Shown: piece by piece, positions 8,265 through 16,659 of the stretch
How the letters are laid out: each line of letters starts with the position of its first letter
How positions within the stretch are numbered: the first letter of the stretch is position 1
Made by a program: the position numbers and the translations under genes
The notes under the pieces: model-generated
The model's input: the letters and a program-made list of their open reading frames with translations, nothing else
Database searches by the model: none
Told to the model about the DNA's origin: nothing
Assembly: GCF_001746365.1 (NCBI RefSeq)
Contig: NZ_MJAJ01000069.1
Coordinates: 1 to 42,830 of the forward strand
Direction: 5' to 3'
Source of the DNA: Streptomyces sp. LUP30
GTDB lineage: Bacteria; Actinomycetota; Actinomycetes; Streptomycetales; Streptomycetaceae
DNA: 42,830 nt

Positions 8265-8487
8265 CTGATGTCCTTCTCGGGTGGTCCGGGACCGAGCCCG
8301 CACGGCGCGCCATGCGCGCGAGCGGATGCCGAACACGCCGGACTCGAGGTGCACGCCGGGCGTGGGGCCGCCGGGGAGGGTCCCGGGACGGGAGGGGGAG
8401 GGGGCGTGCGCCGTGCACGTCCCGCGCCCGAGGCCTCGGAACCGACCCATGCGGAGTCGGCTCGACGGCCTCGGGGAACCGGCTGTC

Positions 8488-9210
8488 TCAGATGACAGCG
8501 GTCCCGGCCGGAGGCCCTCGAGAGATGATCGTGTGCGTGAGCGTCAGCCGCGGGAGCCGTTCGGCGTGTTCGCGCGTCGGCCGCAGCCCGGACCGGCGTA
8601 CCGGCACGGGCAGGGCGGTGAGGGGCAGCCGCAGCGGAGCGGCCAGCCACCCGGCGACGGCCCGCAGGAGACGGAACGCGGCGCGCTCGCCGTACGCCAG
8701 CCACAGGCCGGTCAGCAGGGCGGCCAGCGTGTGGGCGGCGAGCATGCCCGGCGAGGACATGCCCTCGCCGTGGGCCATGTGACCGAGGTGCCCGGCAGAC
8801 ACGGAGTGCACCGCCTGCCCCATGCCCAAGGAGCCCCCGGACCCCATCGAGCCCATGGCACCCATGGAACCCGAGTCCATCGCGTCCATGGGCATCGAAC
8901 CCATGGACATGCCGTTCACGCTCTGCGCCGAGGGGCCCGTGCCGGATCCTGACGCCGTCGGCCGGCTCCAGGAGAAGCCCGAGTGCAGCGCCCCCTGTGC
9001 CAGGACCACGACGGACACGACCGTCGGGAGCCCGCGTTCACGGCCGGCAAGGGTCCAGCCGACGGCGCTCGTGGCCGCGAAGCCGGCGGACATCGTCCAC
9101 CACGGCACGGTGGAGCCCGACATCAGGACGTGGCCCAGGGCGGCGAGCAGCACACAGACGGCCGCGAACACCGCGGCCCGTACCGTGCGCACACCCCGCC
9201 CAGCAGTCAT
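8488..9210 (-). CDS. DUF5134-like membrane protein with Met/His-rich loop
   Basis: A 240-residue integral membrane protein with hydrophobic segments near residues 10-30, 35-52, 58-75 and 150-190. Between the third and fourth, about residues 90-150, lies a low-complexity loop with about fifteen methionines and several histidines (GMSMGSMPMDAMDSGSMGAM and onward to HLGHMAHGEGM). Such Met/His loops bind Cu(I) or Ag(I) in copper-handling proteins such as PcoE, CopA and CopB, which is the basis for suggesting metal binding. ATG 9210 lines up with the start of its paralogue at 10838 (MTAGRGVRTVRAAVF against MSASMAVRCLRAAVF). It stands between a YcnI-like gene and an ECF sigma gene. Function is not established. 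Confidence 0.75.
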   Translation of the reverse strand: MTAGRGVRTVRAAVFAAVCVLLAALGHVLMSGSTVPWWTMSAGFAATSAVGWTLAGRERGLPTVVSVVVLAQGALHSGFSWSRPTASGSGTGPSAQSVNGMSMGSMPMDAMDSGSMGAMGSMGSGGSLGMGQAVHSVSAGHLGHMAHGEGMSSPGMLAAHTLAALLTGLWLAYGERAAFRLLRAVAGWLAAPLRLPLTALPVPVRRSGLRPTREHAERLPRLTLTHTIISRGPPAGTAVI

Positions 9211-9418
9211 GACCGCCTCATCCTCGCATCCGGCCACCGCCCGTCACGGGTGGGTACGCACGGAACCCGGCCCTGTCACTCACTCCCCGGAGAGTGATCC
9301 AGGACACAGGCCCCCACGGTGACGGCGCTCGTCCCCCCGGCCGTCCCGGCAGCCGGACGAGCGGAGGAGGTCGGTCGGCCCTGCCGTCAGGTGTCCGACG
9401 GCGGGGCCGACGACCGGA

Positions 9419-10183
9419 CTACTCCGGCCGGGATCCGGCGGAACGCCCGCTGACGACGGCGAACACCGCGGCCGCCAGGCCCAGCACGCCCACCACCAGT
9501 CCGGCGACACCGAGCCCGCGGGCGGTGGAGTCGTCGGCGGACGCGGTGGCCGTGGAACTGCCGGAGCTCTTCGTGGCCGCCGAAGCAGCCGGGGCGGCGC
9601 CGTTTTGCGTCGCCCCCTCTGCCGTCCCCTCGGCGGCCTTCGCGGTGAGCTTCAGGACCGGGGCCGGGTTCTCCGGCTCCGCGCCACCGGACTCCGCCTC
9701 CTCGATCCAGCGGACGGTCTTGCCGTCGGAGTACGTCTGCAGGGTCTTGAAGGCGAGTTGGCCGGCGTTGTCGGGCAGCTGACCGAAGGCCACGTCGAAG
9801 TCCTCGAACTGCCCGGCGCCGATCTTCCCGCCGGTCCAGGTGATCTCGGAGACGGCGTCGGTGATGGTGCCGTCGTCCGTCTTGACCGGCGTCTTGAGCT
9901 TCGTGTTCGTGACCTTGGCGGTCCAGCCGTCCCGCGGCGCGACGAGCACGCCGAGCACCGGGTGGTCGGTCGGCAGGAAGACCTGCACCTTCGTGGTGGC
10001 GGCCGCGTTCTCCTCGTTGGGGACGCGGAAGGTCAGGACGCCGTCCGTGGCGCCCTTGGCGTAACTCTCGGGGTGCACGGTGACATGCGCCGAGGCGGCG
10101 CCGGCCGCGGTGAGGACCGCGACGGCGGCAAGGACGGCGCCGGCGCCGGCGCGGCGCAGGGGGGTGGTGCGAGTCGTGGACAT
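9419..10183 (-). CDS. YcnI-like (DUF1775) copper-binding protein
   Basis: The 254-residue protein has a signal peptide (residues 1-33) ending ASA, so the mature chain starts at HVTVHPES. In characterised YcnI proteins this N-terminal histidine and nearby acidic and Trp residues form a mono-histidine brace for Cu(II); here the first His and the Trp in APRDGWTAKV are present. The DUF1775 domain covers about residues 34-175, followed by a Ser/Thr/Ala linker and one C-terminal membrane helix (about 225-245), the normal layout for an extracellular membrane-anchored copper protein. ATG 10183 is chosen because it opens the signal peptide. It is flanked by two DUF5134-like genes on the same strand, supporting a joint role in metal handling at the envelope. 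No CopC/CopD or PCu(A)C partner is present. Confidence 0.88.
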   Translation of the reverse strand: MSTTRTTPLRRAGAGAVLAAVAVLTAAGAASAHVTVHPESYAKGATDGVLTFRVPNEENAAATTKVQVFLPTDHPVLGVLVAPRDGWTAKVTNTKLKTPVKTDDGTITDAVSEITWTGGKIGAGQFEDFDVAFGQLPDNAGQLAFKTLQTYSDGKTVRWIEEAESGGAEPENPAPVLKLTAKAAEGTAEGATQNGAAPAASAATKSSGSSTATASADDSTARGLGVAGLVVGVLGLAAAVFAVVSGRSAGSRPE

Positions 10184-10226
10184 GACTGAGTGGATCTCCG
10201 TACTGGGGGACGAGGGACGTCTGGTG

Positions 10227-10838
10227 TCAGATCGCGTACGACGTCCCCGTCGGCGGCCCCCGCCGGTGCACGGCGTACCGCAGCCTCGTCCGGCGCAGCG
10301 GGCGCGTTCCCCCGGTCGCGAGGCGCACGGTACCGGGTGTCCCCCACCCGCCCCGGAAGTCCCTCGCCAGATGCCACCAGGCGGCGAGCCCGGGCACGAA
10401 GGCGACCGCCCACCGCAGCAGCGACCACAGCGCGGCCTCACCGCGCCGCAGCCACCAGGTCAGTGCCAGGGCGGCGACGATGTGGGCGGCGCCGGCGTGC
10501 GGGGTCAGCGCGTGCGGGCCGAGGGCGTGCGCGGAGGAAGCGGAGGAAGGAGACATCCGCATCCCGTGCATGAGCATCGCGGAGTCCGGCCGGGCGGTGT
10601 GGAACGCAAGATGCAGCGCGCCCTGCGACGCCAGCGTGCCCGCGCCGATGCCGACCAGGGACCGCTCCCGACCGCCCAGCAGGCACGCCCCGAGGAAGAC
10701 CGGCACCGCCCCGACGATCTGCACCCGCGCCGCGGGCGCCACACCGGTGGCCAGCGCGTGGCCCCCCGCCGCGAGCAGCACGCAGAGTGCGGCGAACACG
10801 GCCGCGCGCAGGCATCGCACCGCCATGGACGCACTCAT
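10227..10838 (-). CDS. DUF5134-like membrane protein
   Basis: A 203-residue integral membrane protein paralogous to the one at 8488-9210: both open with AAVFAA(L/V)CVLLAA, have GRER(S/G)L at the end of the second helix and a QGALH motif after the third. Its loop (about residues 90-115) is shorter but keeps Met and His (MLMHGMRM, then several His-Ala pairs). The start is set by alignment with the paralogue; other in-frame ATGs at 10856 and 10895 (the last with GGGGG five bases upstream) are possible. It lies 43 bases before the YcnI-like gene and is probably the first gene of the operon. The last 50 residues are basic and likely cytoplasmic. Confidence 0.7.
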   Translation of the reverse strand: MSASMAVRCLRAAVFAALCVLLAAGGHALATGVAPAARVQIVGAVPVFLGACLLGGRERSLVGIGAGTLASQGALHLAFHTARPDSAMLMHGMRMSPSSASSAHALGPHALTPHAGAAHIVAALALTWWLRRGEAALWSLLRWAVAFVPGLAAWWHLARDFRGGWGTPGTVRLATGGTRPLRRTRLRYAVHRRGPPTGTSYAI

Positions 10839-11110
10839 GTCGGCAGATGGTGTCATGCCTGCGGGGGACCTCTTCCCGCGCGTGCGCACGCTCATCACCG
10901 CCCCCGTAGCCCGTGGTTGGACCCGCCTCCTTCTTACGGGTCGCGCGCGGGAGCCGTTCAGTTCCCTTCGCCACCACGAACCGGGCCGGAGGCGAGGACG
11001 GATCGGGGCGCGGCGGGAGCTGCGCGTGGCAGGCGCCGTGCCCGGACGCTGCTGCCGGTGCGGCCCTTTTCGCCGGTGTGACATCGCGTCGTCGGGGATA
11101 CCTGCAGATC

Positions 11111-11662
11111 ATGAGCGTGACGAGAACACTGCGGGAAACGGACCGGCGGCTGACCCGGCAGGCGGCCTCCCGCATTCCGCCCGGGTTCGGCAAGGTGCTG
11201 TCGGCCGTGGAGGAGAGCGCGGAGAGCTCCAAGCTGTGGTGCGGCGCCGCCTTGCTGATGGCGGCGTGCGGCGGGTGGCGGGGGCGGAAGGCCGCCACCG
11301 CGGGGCTGACGGCGCTCGCCGTCGCACAGTTCGCCGCCAACGGGCTGTGCAAGCAGCTCGCCGACCGGCCCCGGCCGCCCAAGGAGTGGATCCCGCACGA
11401 CGAGGCGGAGGACCGGCCCGACTCGTCCTCCTTCCCCTCCGGGCACACCGCCGCCGCAGTCGCCTTCACGGCAGCGGTCGCCCCCTCCCTGCCCCTGGCC
11501 GGCGCGTTGTGCGCGGTCCCGGCCGCGCTGGTCGCCGTCGAGCGGGTGCAGAGCGGCGCCCACTACCCGACCGACGTCGTCACCGGCGCCGCCGTCGGAC
11601 TGGGCAGCGCCTGGGCGGCACGGAACGCCCCGCGCCTGGCGCGCAGGCTCTGGCTGACGTGA
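11111..11662 (+). CDS. PAP2-family membrane-associated phosphatase
   Basis: The 183-residue protein shows the three phosphatidic-acid-phosphatase type 2 motifs in order: K-x6-RP (KQLADRPRP, near residue 79), PSGH in SSFPSGHTAA (near 107), and R-x5-H-x3-D in ERVQSGAHYPTDV (near 145). These give the His nucleophile site of enzymes that remove phosphate from lipid phosphates such as phosphatidic acid or undecaprenyl pyrophosphate. Hydrophobic stretches between the motifs fit a membrane location, and the short length is normal for actinobacterial copies. ATG 11111 has only a moderate GGGGA upstream. It diverges from the DUF5134/YcnI group and is probably a single-gene unit. Confidence 0.9.
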   Translation: MSVTRTLRETDRRLTRQAASRIPPGFGKVLSAVEESAESSKLWCGAALLMAACGGWRGRKAATAGLTALAVAQFAANGLCKQLADRPRPPKEWIPHDEAEDRPDSSSFPSGHTAAAVAFTAAVAPSLPLAGALCAVPAALVAVERVQSGAHYPTDVVTGAAVGLGSAWAARNAPRLARRLWLT

Positions 11663-11719
11663 CGGGCGCGGGCCGGGGGCCGTCGTCCGGGCCGGGCGAG
11701 CCCGGCATGAACGACGGTC

Positions 11720-12259
11720 CTAGCTCAGGGTGCGGGCCGCGGGGGCGCCGGTGCCGGGGGTCTCGGCCAGGGCGATGCGTGCCGTGATGCGCTTGCCGAC
11801 CGCCTCCTGCTCGACGAAGAGGTCCTCGGTGACGGCCTTGACGATCTCCAGGCCGTGCTGGCCGATACGCCCGGGGTTGGCGGCCCGTGCCGCCGGAACC
11901 GTGGGATCGCTGTCCCACACGACGACGTCCACCCTGCCCGCGGTGATGCGCAGTTCCATCAGCACGGGTCCGGGGGCGTACTTGCGGGCGTTGGTGACCA
12001 GCTCGCTGACCACCAGTTGAGTAAGATCTCTCACCCGCGACGGCAGGGGAAGGCGATGATCGGAGTGGGCCCGGTCGAGGAAGGCCACGGCGTGGTGGCG
12101 GGCGTCGGCGATGCAGCCGTCATCCTCCCCCAGTGCGTAGCCGGCCCGCATCAGGTACTCCTCCGGACCGCTGCAGCCGTCATCGTCGGCATGGGATTCC
12201 ACGCGTTCGCCCTCACTCCCCCGTTCACGTGCGCCGGTACCCACAACGGCGTCGTTCAT
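11720..12259 (-). CDS. RsbW-like ATP-binding protein (anti-sigma kinase fold)
   Basis: The 179-residue protein has a GHKL/HATPase fold from about residue 55 on. The N-box VVSELVTNARKYAPG (near 83-97) carries the conserved Glu and Asn, and GQHGLEIVKAV (near 137) is the ATP-lid glycine motif. The usual D-x-G position reads WDSDPTVP. Streptomyces carry dozens of such stand-alone proteins; some are RsbW/SpoIIAB-type kinases that bind a sigma factor and phosphorylate a STAS partner, others have unknown partners. The divergent STAS gene 112 bases away and the PP2C gene beyond it make a partner-switching role likely. The first 50 residues are polar and not conserved-looking. Confidence 0.85.
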   Translation of the reverse strand: MNDAVVGTGARERGSEGERVESHADDDGCSGPEEYLMRAGYALGEDDGCIADARHHAVAFLDRAHSDHRLPLPSRVRDLTQLVVSELVTNARKYAPGPVLMELRITAGRVDVVVWDSDPTVPAARAANPGRIGQHGLEIVKAVTEDLFVEQEAVGKRITARIALAETPGTGAPAARTLS

Positions 12260-12371
12260 GCCAGGGGTGTTGTTCCACGCGTCCGCCCGGGTGCATGCCG
12301 CCGTGGCATCGGGGCAGAATTCCGCGCACGCCCGTTTTCCGGGGGCCAGCCTAAGCGCAGTCGAGGGGACA

Positions 12372-12737
12372 GTGACCGACAACCACCAAATGGACCGGCC
12401 GGAACGGCTGTCCGTCCGGCCCGAAGTGGTCGAAGGCGTCCGTGTCGTGCGGGTGAGCGGTGAGATCGACCACGACGTCACGGATGTCCTCGGCCGGGCG
12501 CTGACGTCCGAGGACGGCGCGACTCCGCCCCACATCGTGGCCGATCTCAGCGGGGTGACCTTCATGGACTCCAGCGGGATCAACGTCCTGGTCGCCGCCC
12601 ACCAGCGGGCGAGCGACGCTCAGGGGTGGCTGCGCATCGCCGGCGCACAGGCGCCTGTCTCCCGTGTGCTGCACCTGGTCGGCATCGACCTGCTCATCCC
12701 CTGCCGTCCCACCGTCGAGCAGGCCCTGCGCGGGTGA
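12372..12737 (+). CDS. STAS-domain anti-sigma factor antagonist (RsbV-like)
   Basis: This 121-residue single-domain protein has the STAS core with DLSGVTFMDSSGINVLVAAH near residues 57-76; the second Ser of DSSG (about residue 68) matches the phosphorylation site of SpoIIAA/RsbV. When dephosphorylated, such proteins bind the anti-sigma kinase and release the sigma factor. GTG 12372 has GAGGGG three bases upstream, a short but usable spacing; ATG 12390 has no ribosome site. It lies between the divergent RsbW-like gene and the convergent PP2C phosphatase gene, giving all three classes of switch component within 2.3 kb. Confidence 0.9.
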   Translation: MTDNHQMDRPERLSVRPEVVEGVRVVRVSGEIDHDVTDVLGRALTSEDGATPPHIVADLSGVTFMDSSGINVLVAAHQRASDAQGWLRIAGAQAPVSRVLHLVGIDLLIPCRPTVEQALRG

Positions 12738-12781
12738 TGGCGCTCTGCGTCGCCGCCCGGTGCGGTGCGGTGCGCTTGCCG

Positions 12782-13975
12782 TCACCGTCTCGGATCCGGT
12801 CTGGTGCCGGCCGGTCGGCGACGGTTGCCGTGCCAGTCCAGTATCACGACCGTGGCGTCGTCCCTGAGGCTGCCGTGGCAGGCCTCGATCACGGCGGCCG
12901 TCAGACTCTGGACCGCTTCCCGCGGGTGCAGCGCGCGCGTGTCGTGGAGGACCGAGGCCAGGTCGGCGGCCGCGGCACCGCGCTCCTGCATGCCGTCGGT
13001 GAGCAGGATCAGGCGGTCGCCGGGGAGCAGTTGCAGCTCCTGCAGGCGATAGGAGGTGGGCGCCGCCACGCCGAACGGCAGGTTGACGGCGAGTCTGACC
13101 TCCTCGACGACGCCGTCGCGCAGCCGCAGCGGCCAGGGGTGACCGGCGTTGACCAGTTCGCACAGGCCGGTGTCGAGGTCGACGCAGAGCAACTGCCCGG
13201 TGGCCAGGCCGCGGCTGTGGCTCAGCAGGGCCTGGTGGGCGTGCTGGGCCTGCCTGAGCGCGTCACAGCCGCTGCGGCGGGCCCGTCGCAACGCGCCGAC
13301 CAGCAGGGTTGCCAGCAGGGCCGAGTTCGTGTCGTGACCCATGGCGTCGGTGATGGACAGGTGCAGGGTGTCGCGGTCGAGGGTGTAGTCGTAGGTGTCG
13401 CCGCCGATGTCGTCGGCCGGGATCAGCCCTGCGGCGAGCGTGAACTCCTCCGCCTCGCAGCAAGGGGCCGAGGGCAGCAGCTGGTGCTGGATCTCCGCGG
13501 CCAGGCTGGTCTCGGTGGTGCGGCGGCCCAGGTGGTACAGGTCGGTGAAGCGCCGGTCGGTGACGATGATGTACGCCAGCGCGTGAGCCGCGTCGCGGAC
13601 CTGCCGCAGCACGGCGTCGTGCACGGACTGCAGGGTCATCTCCAGCACGCCGATGCAGTCACCGCGGTTGGTGACCGGCGTGATGACGCACTGCCCGCCC
13701 TGGTCATCGGCTTCCACGCGCTGGCGTTGGCTGCGCAGGACCTCCTCGTAGACGCTGCCCTGCAGGTCGATCGGCCCGGCATCGTCGGCGACGTCGTCAC
13801 CGGCCGCGACCAGCCGCACCAGCCGTCGGCCGACGAGATCGGCGAACAGAAAGGACACACGTTCGGCGCCGAACCGCTTCTGCAGATCGTGCGCCACCAC
13901 GTCGACGGACTCACCGGGCGGGGCCGCCTCCGCAGCGGCCAGCAATTCGCCCAGTTCCAGATCTCCACCCTCCAC
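12782..13975 (-). CDS. GAF-type sensor PP2C/SpoIIE phosphatase (RsbU-like)
   Basis: The 397-residue protein has an N-terminal GAF-like sensor region (about residues 20-145), a linker helix around LAYIIVTDRRFTDLYHLG, and a C-terminal SpoIIE-type PP2C phosphatase domain (about 165-385). Metal-ligand motifs are all there: GGDTYDY, ITDAMGHD, LLTDGMQE and RDDATVVILDW. Such enzymes dephosphorylate STAS antagonists and so turn a sigma factor on. GTG 13975 follows GGGAGG by five bases. A paralogue of the same architecture lies at 36388-37590. The Trp usual in GGDWYD is Thr in both, which marks the subfamily and does not remove a metal ligand. Confidence 0.92.
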   Translation of the reverse strand: MEGGDLELGELLAAAEAAPPGESVDVVAHDLQKRFGAERVSFLFADLVGRRLVRLVAAGDDVADDAGPIDLQGSVYEEVLRSQRQRVEADDQGGQCVITPVTNRGDCIGVLEMTLQSVHDAVLRQVRDAAHALAYIIVTDRRFTDLYHLGRRTTETSLAAEIQHQLLPSAPCCEAEEFTLAAGLIPADDIGGDTYDYTLDRDTLHLSITDAMGHDTNSALLATLLVGALRRARRSGCDALRQAQHAHQALLSHSRGLATGQLLCVDLDTGLCELVNAGHPWPLRLRDGVVEEVRLAVNLPFGVAAPTSYRLQELQLLPGDRLILLTDGMQERGAAAADLASVLHDTRALHPREAVQSLTAAVIEACHGSLRDDATVVILDWHGNRRRPAGTRPDPRR

Positions 13976-14101
13976 AGCAACCTCCCATCGGCTGCCGCAA
14001 CTTCTTCCCCCAATCTCCGCAACGTCACCTGATCTGCCCGTCTTGGCTGGTCGACGGCGTTTCGCGGTAGGCCGGCCAGGCTCGTAGGTCCGGCTGGGCG
14101 G

Positions 14102-14533
14102 TCAGCCGGCCGGGGGTTCGGGCTGCGACTCCTCGATCTTCCGCAGCAGCGCCAGAAGGGTCTGCCGCTCCGCCTCCGTCAGGCCTTCGAAGCACTCCCC
14201 GAGCACGGTGTCCGCCACATCGTGGCCCGCGTTCAGCACCCGCTCCCCCTCGGCGGTGAGGTGGTGCTCGATGCGGCGGCCGTGGCCGGGGCGCCGGTCC
14301 ACCAGGCCCTGTGCCACCAGTCGTCCCGCGAGAGTGCCGAAAGCCTGCTCGCTCTGGAACGTCGCCGCCGCCAGTTGGCGCGCGCTGGCGCCCGGCGTGC
14401 GGCCGATCGCCCTGAGGGCGTCCCACTGGGCGAGCGTGCTGCCGATCGACGCGAGGCGACTGTCGAGCGCCCGGTGCTGGCGGTGCTGGACGGCCTTCAC
14501 GGCCCGTCCGAGGATCTGCAGTTCAACGGCCAT
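14102..14533 (-). CDS. MarR-family transcriptional regulator
   Basis: A 143-residue winged-helix protein with the MarR layout: dimer helix at the start, recognition helices around ASARQLAAATFQSEQAFGTLAG (about residues 49-70), and the wing around RRPGHGRRIEHHLTAEG (about 80-96). The C-terminal helices end in LLALLRKIEES. It is divergent from an alpha/beta hydrolase gene with 63 bases between them, the typical arrangement in which a MarR repressor controls itself and its neighbour. The start has only a weak ribosome site. Confidence 0.9.
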   Translation of the reverse strand: MAVELQILGRAVKAVQHRQHRALDSRLASIGSTLAQWDALRAIGRTPGASARQLAAATFQSEQAFGTLAGRLVAQGLVDRRPGHGRRIEHHLTAEGERVLNAGHDVADTVLGECFEGLTEAERQTLLALLRKIEESQPEPPAG

Positions 14534-14596
14534 GTCCGCCAGGTTAGCACCCTGACTAAACTTGCTTATATAAATATCCTTAGTTATGGTCCGGTC
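14534..14596. promoter_or_regulatory. Divergent MarR/hydrolase promoter region
   Basis: This 63-base gap is far more AT-rich than its surroundings and contains TATATAAATAT. The arms ACTAA (14555-14559) and TTAGT (14580-14584) face each other across 20 bases and could flank a MarR site. A TATAAA within the AT-rich core may be a -10 element for either gene. Confidence 0.4.
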
Positions 14597-15358
14597 ATGA
14601 CTTCACAACTGACGCTCACCGAATCCGGCCCCGCCGCCGGCCGCCCCGTCCTCGTCCTGCACGGCGGCGGCGGTCCACTCACCGTCGCCCCCGTCGCCGA
14701 GCACTTCGCCGCGACCGCACACGCCCTGCTGCCCACCCATCCGGGCTGGAACGGCGCCCCCCGGCCCGCCGACCTCACCACCGTGGGCGACCTCGCCGCC
14801 GCCTACCTCCGCCTCCTGCGCGAACGGCGCCTGTCCGACGTCCTGGTGGTGGGCTCCTCCCTCGGCGGCTGGATCGGGGCCGAGTTGGCCGCAGCCGACA
14901 CGGAGGGGCTGATCAGCGGGCTCGTGCTGGTGAACGCGGTCGGCATCGAGGTCGACGGTGAGCCGGTGCGCGACTTCTTCAGCCTCGACGCACGGGGCGT
15001 CGCCGAGCACGCCTACCACGACTCCGAGCGTTTCTACGTGGACCCGGCGACCTTCCCGGCGGAGCGGGTCGCCGGCATCCAGGCCAACATGGCGGCCCTG
15101 CGCGTCTTCTCCGGCGGCCCCGCGATGAGCGACCCCACCCTGCGCGCCCGGCTCGCGGCCGTCACCGTCCCGACCCTCGTCGTATGGGGGGAGAGCGACG
15201 GCATCGTGACCCCGGCCTACGGCAAGGCCTTCGCGGCCGCGTTCCCCGACGCCCGTTTCGCCACCGTGCCGGAAGCGGGCCACCTGCCCCACCTCGAACA
15301 GCCGACACGGACCTTCGCCCTGCTCGACGCCTTCGCCGCGGAGACCGGACGCCACTGA
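14597..15358 (+). CDS. Alpha/beta hydrolase
   Basis: The 253-residue protein has the alpha/beta-hydrolase fold: oxyanion segment LVLHGGGGPLTVAP (about residues 19-32), nucleophile elbow VVGSSLGGW with Ser near residue 92, the acid in VVWGESDGIVTP (near 200), and the catalytic His in PEAGHLPHLEQP (near 230). Reaction and substrate cannot be deduced; family members are esterases, C-C hydrolases and epoxide hydrolases. ATG 14597 has no strong ribosome site. It is divergent from the MarR gene. The last 13 bases of coding sequence are repeated straight after the stop region (15341-15353 and 15357-15369). Confidence 0.9.
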   Translation: MTSQLTLTESGPAAGRPVLVLHGGGGPLTVAPVAEHFAATAHALLPTHPGWNGAPRPADLTTVGDLAAAYLRLLRERRLSDVLVVGSSLGGWIGAELAAADTEGLISGLVLVNAVGIEVDGEPVRDFFSLDARGVAEHAYHDSERFYVDPATFPAERVAGIQANMAALRVFSGGPAMSDPTLRARLAAVTVPTLVVWGESDGIVTPAYGKAFAAAFPDARFATVPEAGHLPHLEQPTRTFALLDAFAAETGRH

Positions 15359-15410
15359 GACCGGACGCCGCCGACCCGGCGGTCGCGCACGGCGGCACGT
15401 CGACCTCGGC

Positions 15411-15434
15411 CGAGGCGGCCGCCGAGGCGGCCGC
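15411..15434. repeat. Tandem 12-bp repeat
   Basis: CGAGGCGGCCGC occurs twice in tandem (15411-15422, 15423-15434), each with a palindromic GCGGCCGC. It lies between convergent genes and may fold as a terminator-like stem. Confidence 0.4.
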
Positions 15435-15453
15435 CGGGGCGTTCCTCAGCGGG

Positions 15454-15909
15454 TCAGCACGCGTCGTACTTCCAGGCGTCGCCCTCCAACGCCCACGGCT
15501 GCGACTGCTGGTCGAACTTGGGCAGCCCCGTCACCTTGTAGGTGGCACGACCCTTCGTCCCGGACACCTCCGCCTGCACGTCGCTCACCGCGTGGTCCGC
15601 CCCGTAGTCGGCCGACGCCCGCTTGACGACGGCGGCGTAGGAGCTCTTGGCGACCTTCTTCGCACAGCGGGTGGACAGCATGCTGTACGCGGTGTCCGCG
15701 TCGCCGGCGAAGTAGGCGGCGGTGTAGACGGCGACGGCGGCCTGGAGGTCGTCGCCCTGGTGCGCCGCGGGGACGCTGACGGTGGGTTCGGCGACGGGAG
15801 TGCCCGAATCGTTGGCGGCCGGGGCGTCGCCGGCGGACGAGGACGAGGAGCAGGCGGTGAGCGCGGCGAGGAGCAGCGCCGCGGTGGCGATGGTGGCGCG
15901 GGTGCGCAT
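15454..15909 (-). CDS. Predicted lipoprotein of unknown function
   Basis: The 151-residue protein opens with a short positive N-terminus, a hydrophobic stretch and the lipobox LTAC (Cys at residue 20), followed by a Ser-rich linker, so it should be lipid-anchored on the outer face of the membrane. From about residue 50, AAVAVYTAAYFAGDADTAYSM and the end DGAWKYDAC-like WALEGDAWKYDAC suggest a small alpha+beta NTF2/DUF4878-type fold, but this is a weak impression. Two cysteines beside the lipid Cys (about residues 83 and 151) could form a disulfide. The ATG follows GGGGGGA by six bases. No function is proposed. Confidence 0.75.
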   Translation of the reverse strand: MRTRATIATAALLLAALTACSSSSSAGDAPAANDSGTPVAEPTVSVPAAHQGDDLQAAVAVYTAAYFAGDADTAYSMLSTRCAKKVAKSSYAAVVKRASADYGADHAVSDVQAEVSGTKGRATYKVTGLPKFDQQSQPWALEGDAWKYDAC

Positions 15910-16659
15910 GGTGTGTCCCCCCTGGACGTGGTGCCGGAGCGAGCATGGTGCCACGGCGCGCCGGGCGGGGGCGCGGGGCGGAGGGGGATCGGTGAAGGCC
16001 TGTGACCGGGCCTGCACGGGGATGTGACAGGGGAAGGGGTCCGGCTCGGCGCAGGCCGCCGCCATAACGCGATCAATCCCGCGCCGCTCTGCACGTACCG
16101 GCTCACGGACAGGGCGCAGAGCATGCGGTGGTTCGGCAGCGGCAATGGCTCACGGTGCGGCAATTCGACCGGCGCGCACATCGAATGCAGTTCGCCGAGC
16201 GCTCATCCCGGTTCGCGGGCGGACTCACGCCCGAAAGCACCGCCGACGGCCTCTTCGGCTGCCGTATGACAGTTTTTCAGCCAACGTGTGACATGGATAC
16301 CGCGATGCAGGTCACGGGCCAGGGATCAGGCCTGGGCGGAGGCCTCGACGGTTGCCCGGCGGCCCGGCGTTCGAAGCGCCCAGGCCGTCGCATATCCGCT
16401 CCGACCTGGCCCGTGGCAGTTCCGCTTGCGCCCCGGGAAGGTCACCACGATGTCCGGCGGGAACTCCCCGCAGCCCGCCCGCCGACGGGAATTCGCTATC
16501 TCCGCATCCGGCATGTCCCGACTCCGCGGGGCGGCGAGATACGGGAACAGGCATTTCGATGAACTTCGAAAAGCGGTTTGGGCGAAGGCCGCACGACAAG
16601 GCGTAAGCTCGGATCAGCCGCGCGCGACGGGGACGCACGGCGCGAACCGGGGGACAGAA
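15910..16659. other. Gene-poor 750-base stretch
   Basis: No reading frame here has convincing codon use, a ribosome site and a recognisable protein. Local composition is less GC-rich than the flanks around 16060-16300 and 16490-16600. TAAGCT at 16604-16609 is a possible -10 box for the regulator that starts at 16660. An open frame runs through 16288-16659 into that regulator, but its translation looks non-coding. Confidence 0.5.

Noticed and set aside
8822..9322. A plus-strand frame with many Met, Pro and Glu residues
   Set aside because: It is the complement of the Met-rich loop of the DUF5134-like protein; the repeats come from ATG/CAT symmetry.
16128..16562. A possible gene before the ArsR-type regulator
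   Set aside because: No ribosome site, and third-position GC does not stand out from the other frames.
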